This document shows, piece by piece, positions 7,176 to 7,240 of a DNA stretch of 7,240 nt. The position numbers and the translations under genes are program-made. The notes below the pieces were generated by a model. The model saw nothing but the letters and a program-made list of their open reading frames with translations. It was not told the DNA's origin and ran no database searches. Source of the stretch: Candidatus Aegiribacteria sp. (GTDB taxonomy: Bacteria; Fermentibacterota; Fermentibacteria; Fermentibacterales; JCC-6); assembly GCA_030600975.1 (NCBI GenBank), contig JAUVUL010000080.1:1-7240 (forward strand), in the 5' to 3' direction. Each line of letters starts with the position of its first letter. Position 1 is the first letter of the stretch.

Positions 7176-7212
7176 ATGCCCGGGCGCTTTTCAGGATACT
7201 TTTACACTATTC
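7176..7212 (+). repeat. 37-bp direct repeat, copy B
   Basis: Second copy of the block at 5392-5428, same orientation, 1784 nt away start to start, 35 of 37 bases identical. This copy contains the 8-base palindrome GCCCGGGC, which is broken in copy A. Read in the same frame it also opens with ATG and codes MPGRFSGYFYTI, but reaches a TGA at 7233-7235 after only 19 codons, and nothing downstream resembles a sorting domain. It is therefore not simply part of a conserved protein tail. The window ends 28 nt later. Confidence 0.85.
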
Positions 7213-7231
7213 CTAAACGATCTTTTATAAA
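7201..7231 (+). promoter_or_regulatory. Possible outward promoter using the repeat as -35
   Basis: TTTACA (7201-7206; 5 of 6 to the -35 consensus) lies inside repeat copy B. TATAAA (7226-7231; 5 of 6 to the -10) lies just outside it, with a 19-nt spacer that is slightly long. It would drive rightward transcription into sequence beyond the window. Copy A holds the same TTTACA but has no matching -10. Confidence 0.25.
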
Positions 7232-7240
7232 CTGATCCCA

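Noticed and set aside
5392..7212. Two 37-nt repeats as a possible CRISPR remnant
   Set aside because: The length suits a CRISPR repeat, but the copies are 1.78 kb apart with genes between them, there are no regular spacers, and no cas genes are visible.

Overview
The window looks like a piece of chromosome from an uncultured Gram-negative bacterium, probably of the Fibrobacterota-Chlorobi-Bacteroidota (FCB) superphylum or a neighbouring candidate phylum such as Fermentibacteria or Cloacimonadota. That placement is an inference. It rests on two exported-type products ending in FlgD-like / type A C-terminal sorting domains, a secreted FG-GAP propeller, a STAND-type ATPase with a long TPR array, and a periplasmic-sensor hybrid histidine kinase. 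There are no RNA genes, CRISPR arrays or recognisable transposase genes.

Layout. Positions 1-2139 (+) hold the 3' part of a large STAND/AAA_16-type regulatory ATPase with about twelve TPRs; its N-terminus lies before the window. After a 50-nt gap, a convergent gene (5288-2190, minus strand) encodes a 1032-residue membrane hybrid histidine kinase: signal/anchor, ABC-type substrate-binding-like periplasmic domain, TM helix, two PAS domains, HisKA, HATPase and receiver. Its start is fixed by a GGAGG ribosome binding site 7 nt before the ATG. A good sigma-70-like promoter (TTGACT, 16 nt, TATTAT) lies upstream, and its leader contains inverted repeats.

On the plus strand, 5392-7212 forms a module bounded by two copies of a 37-bp direct repeat (35 of 37 bases identical) at 5392-5428 and 7176-7212. 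Inside are a short ORF that is little more than an isolated C-terminal sorting domain (5392-5643, probably a 5'-truncated gene remnant whose first 12 codons are the repeat itself) and an ATGA-overlapping gene for a 477-residue secreted seven-bladed FG-GAP/VCBS beta-propeller with its own sorting tail (5640-7073). The last 167 nt hold a weak terminator candidate, the second repeat copy and a possible promoter using a -35-like box within the repeat.

How the genes relate. The kinase probably senses a small periplasmic ligand and relays phosphate to a partner encoded elsewhere, since no separate response regulator or Hpt gene is in the window. The TPR ATPase is a separate signalling scaffold, and the propeller protein is a surface or secreted product. 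No shared pathway is evident. The most unusual thing is the repeat-bounded surface-protein module: its left repeat lies next to the kinase promoter and marks the truncation point of the remnant gene.
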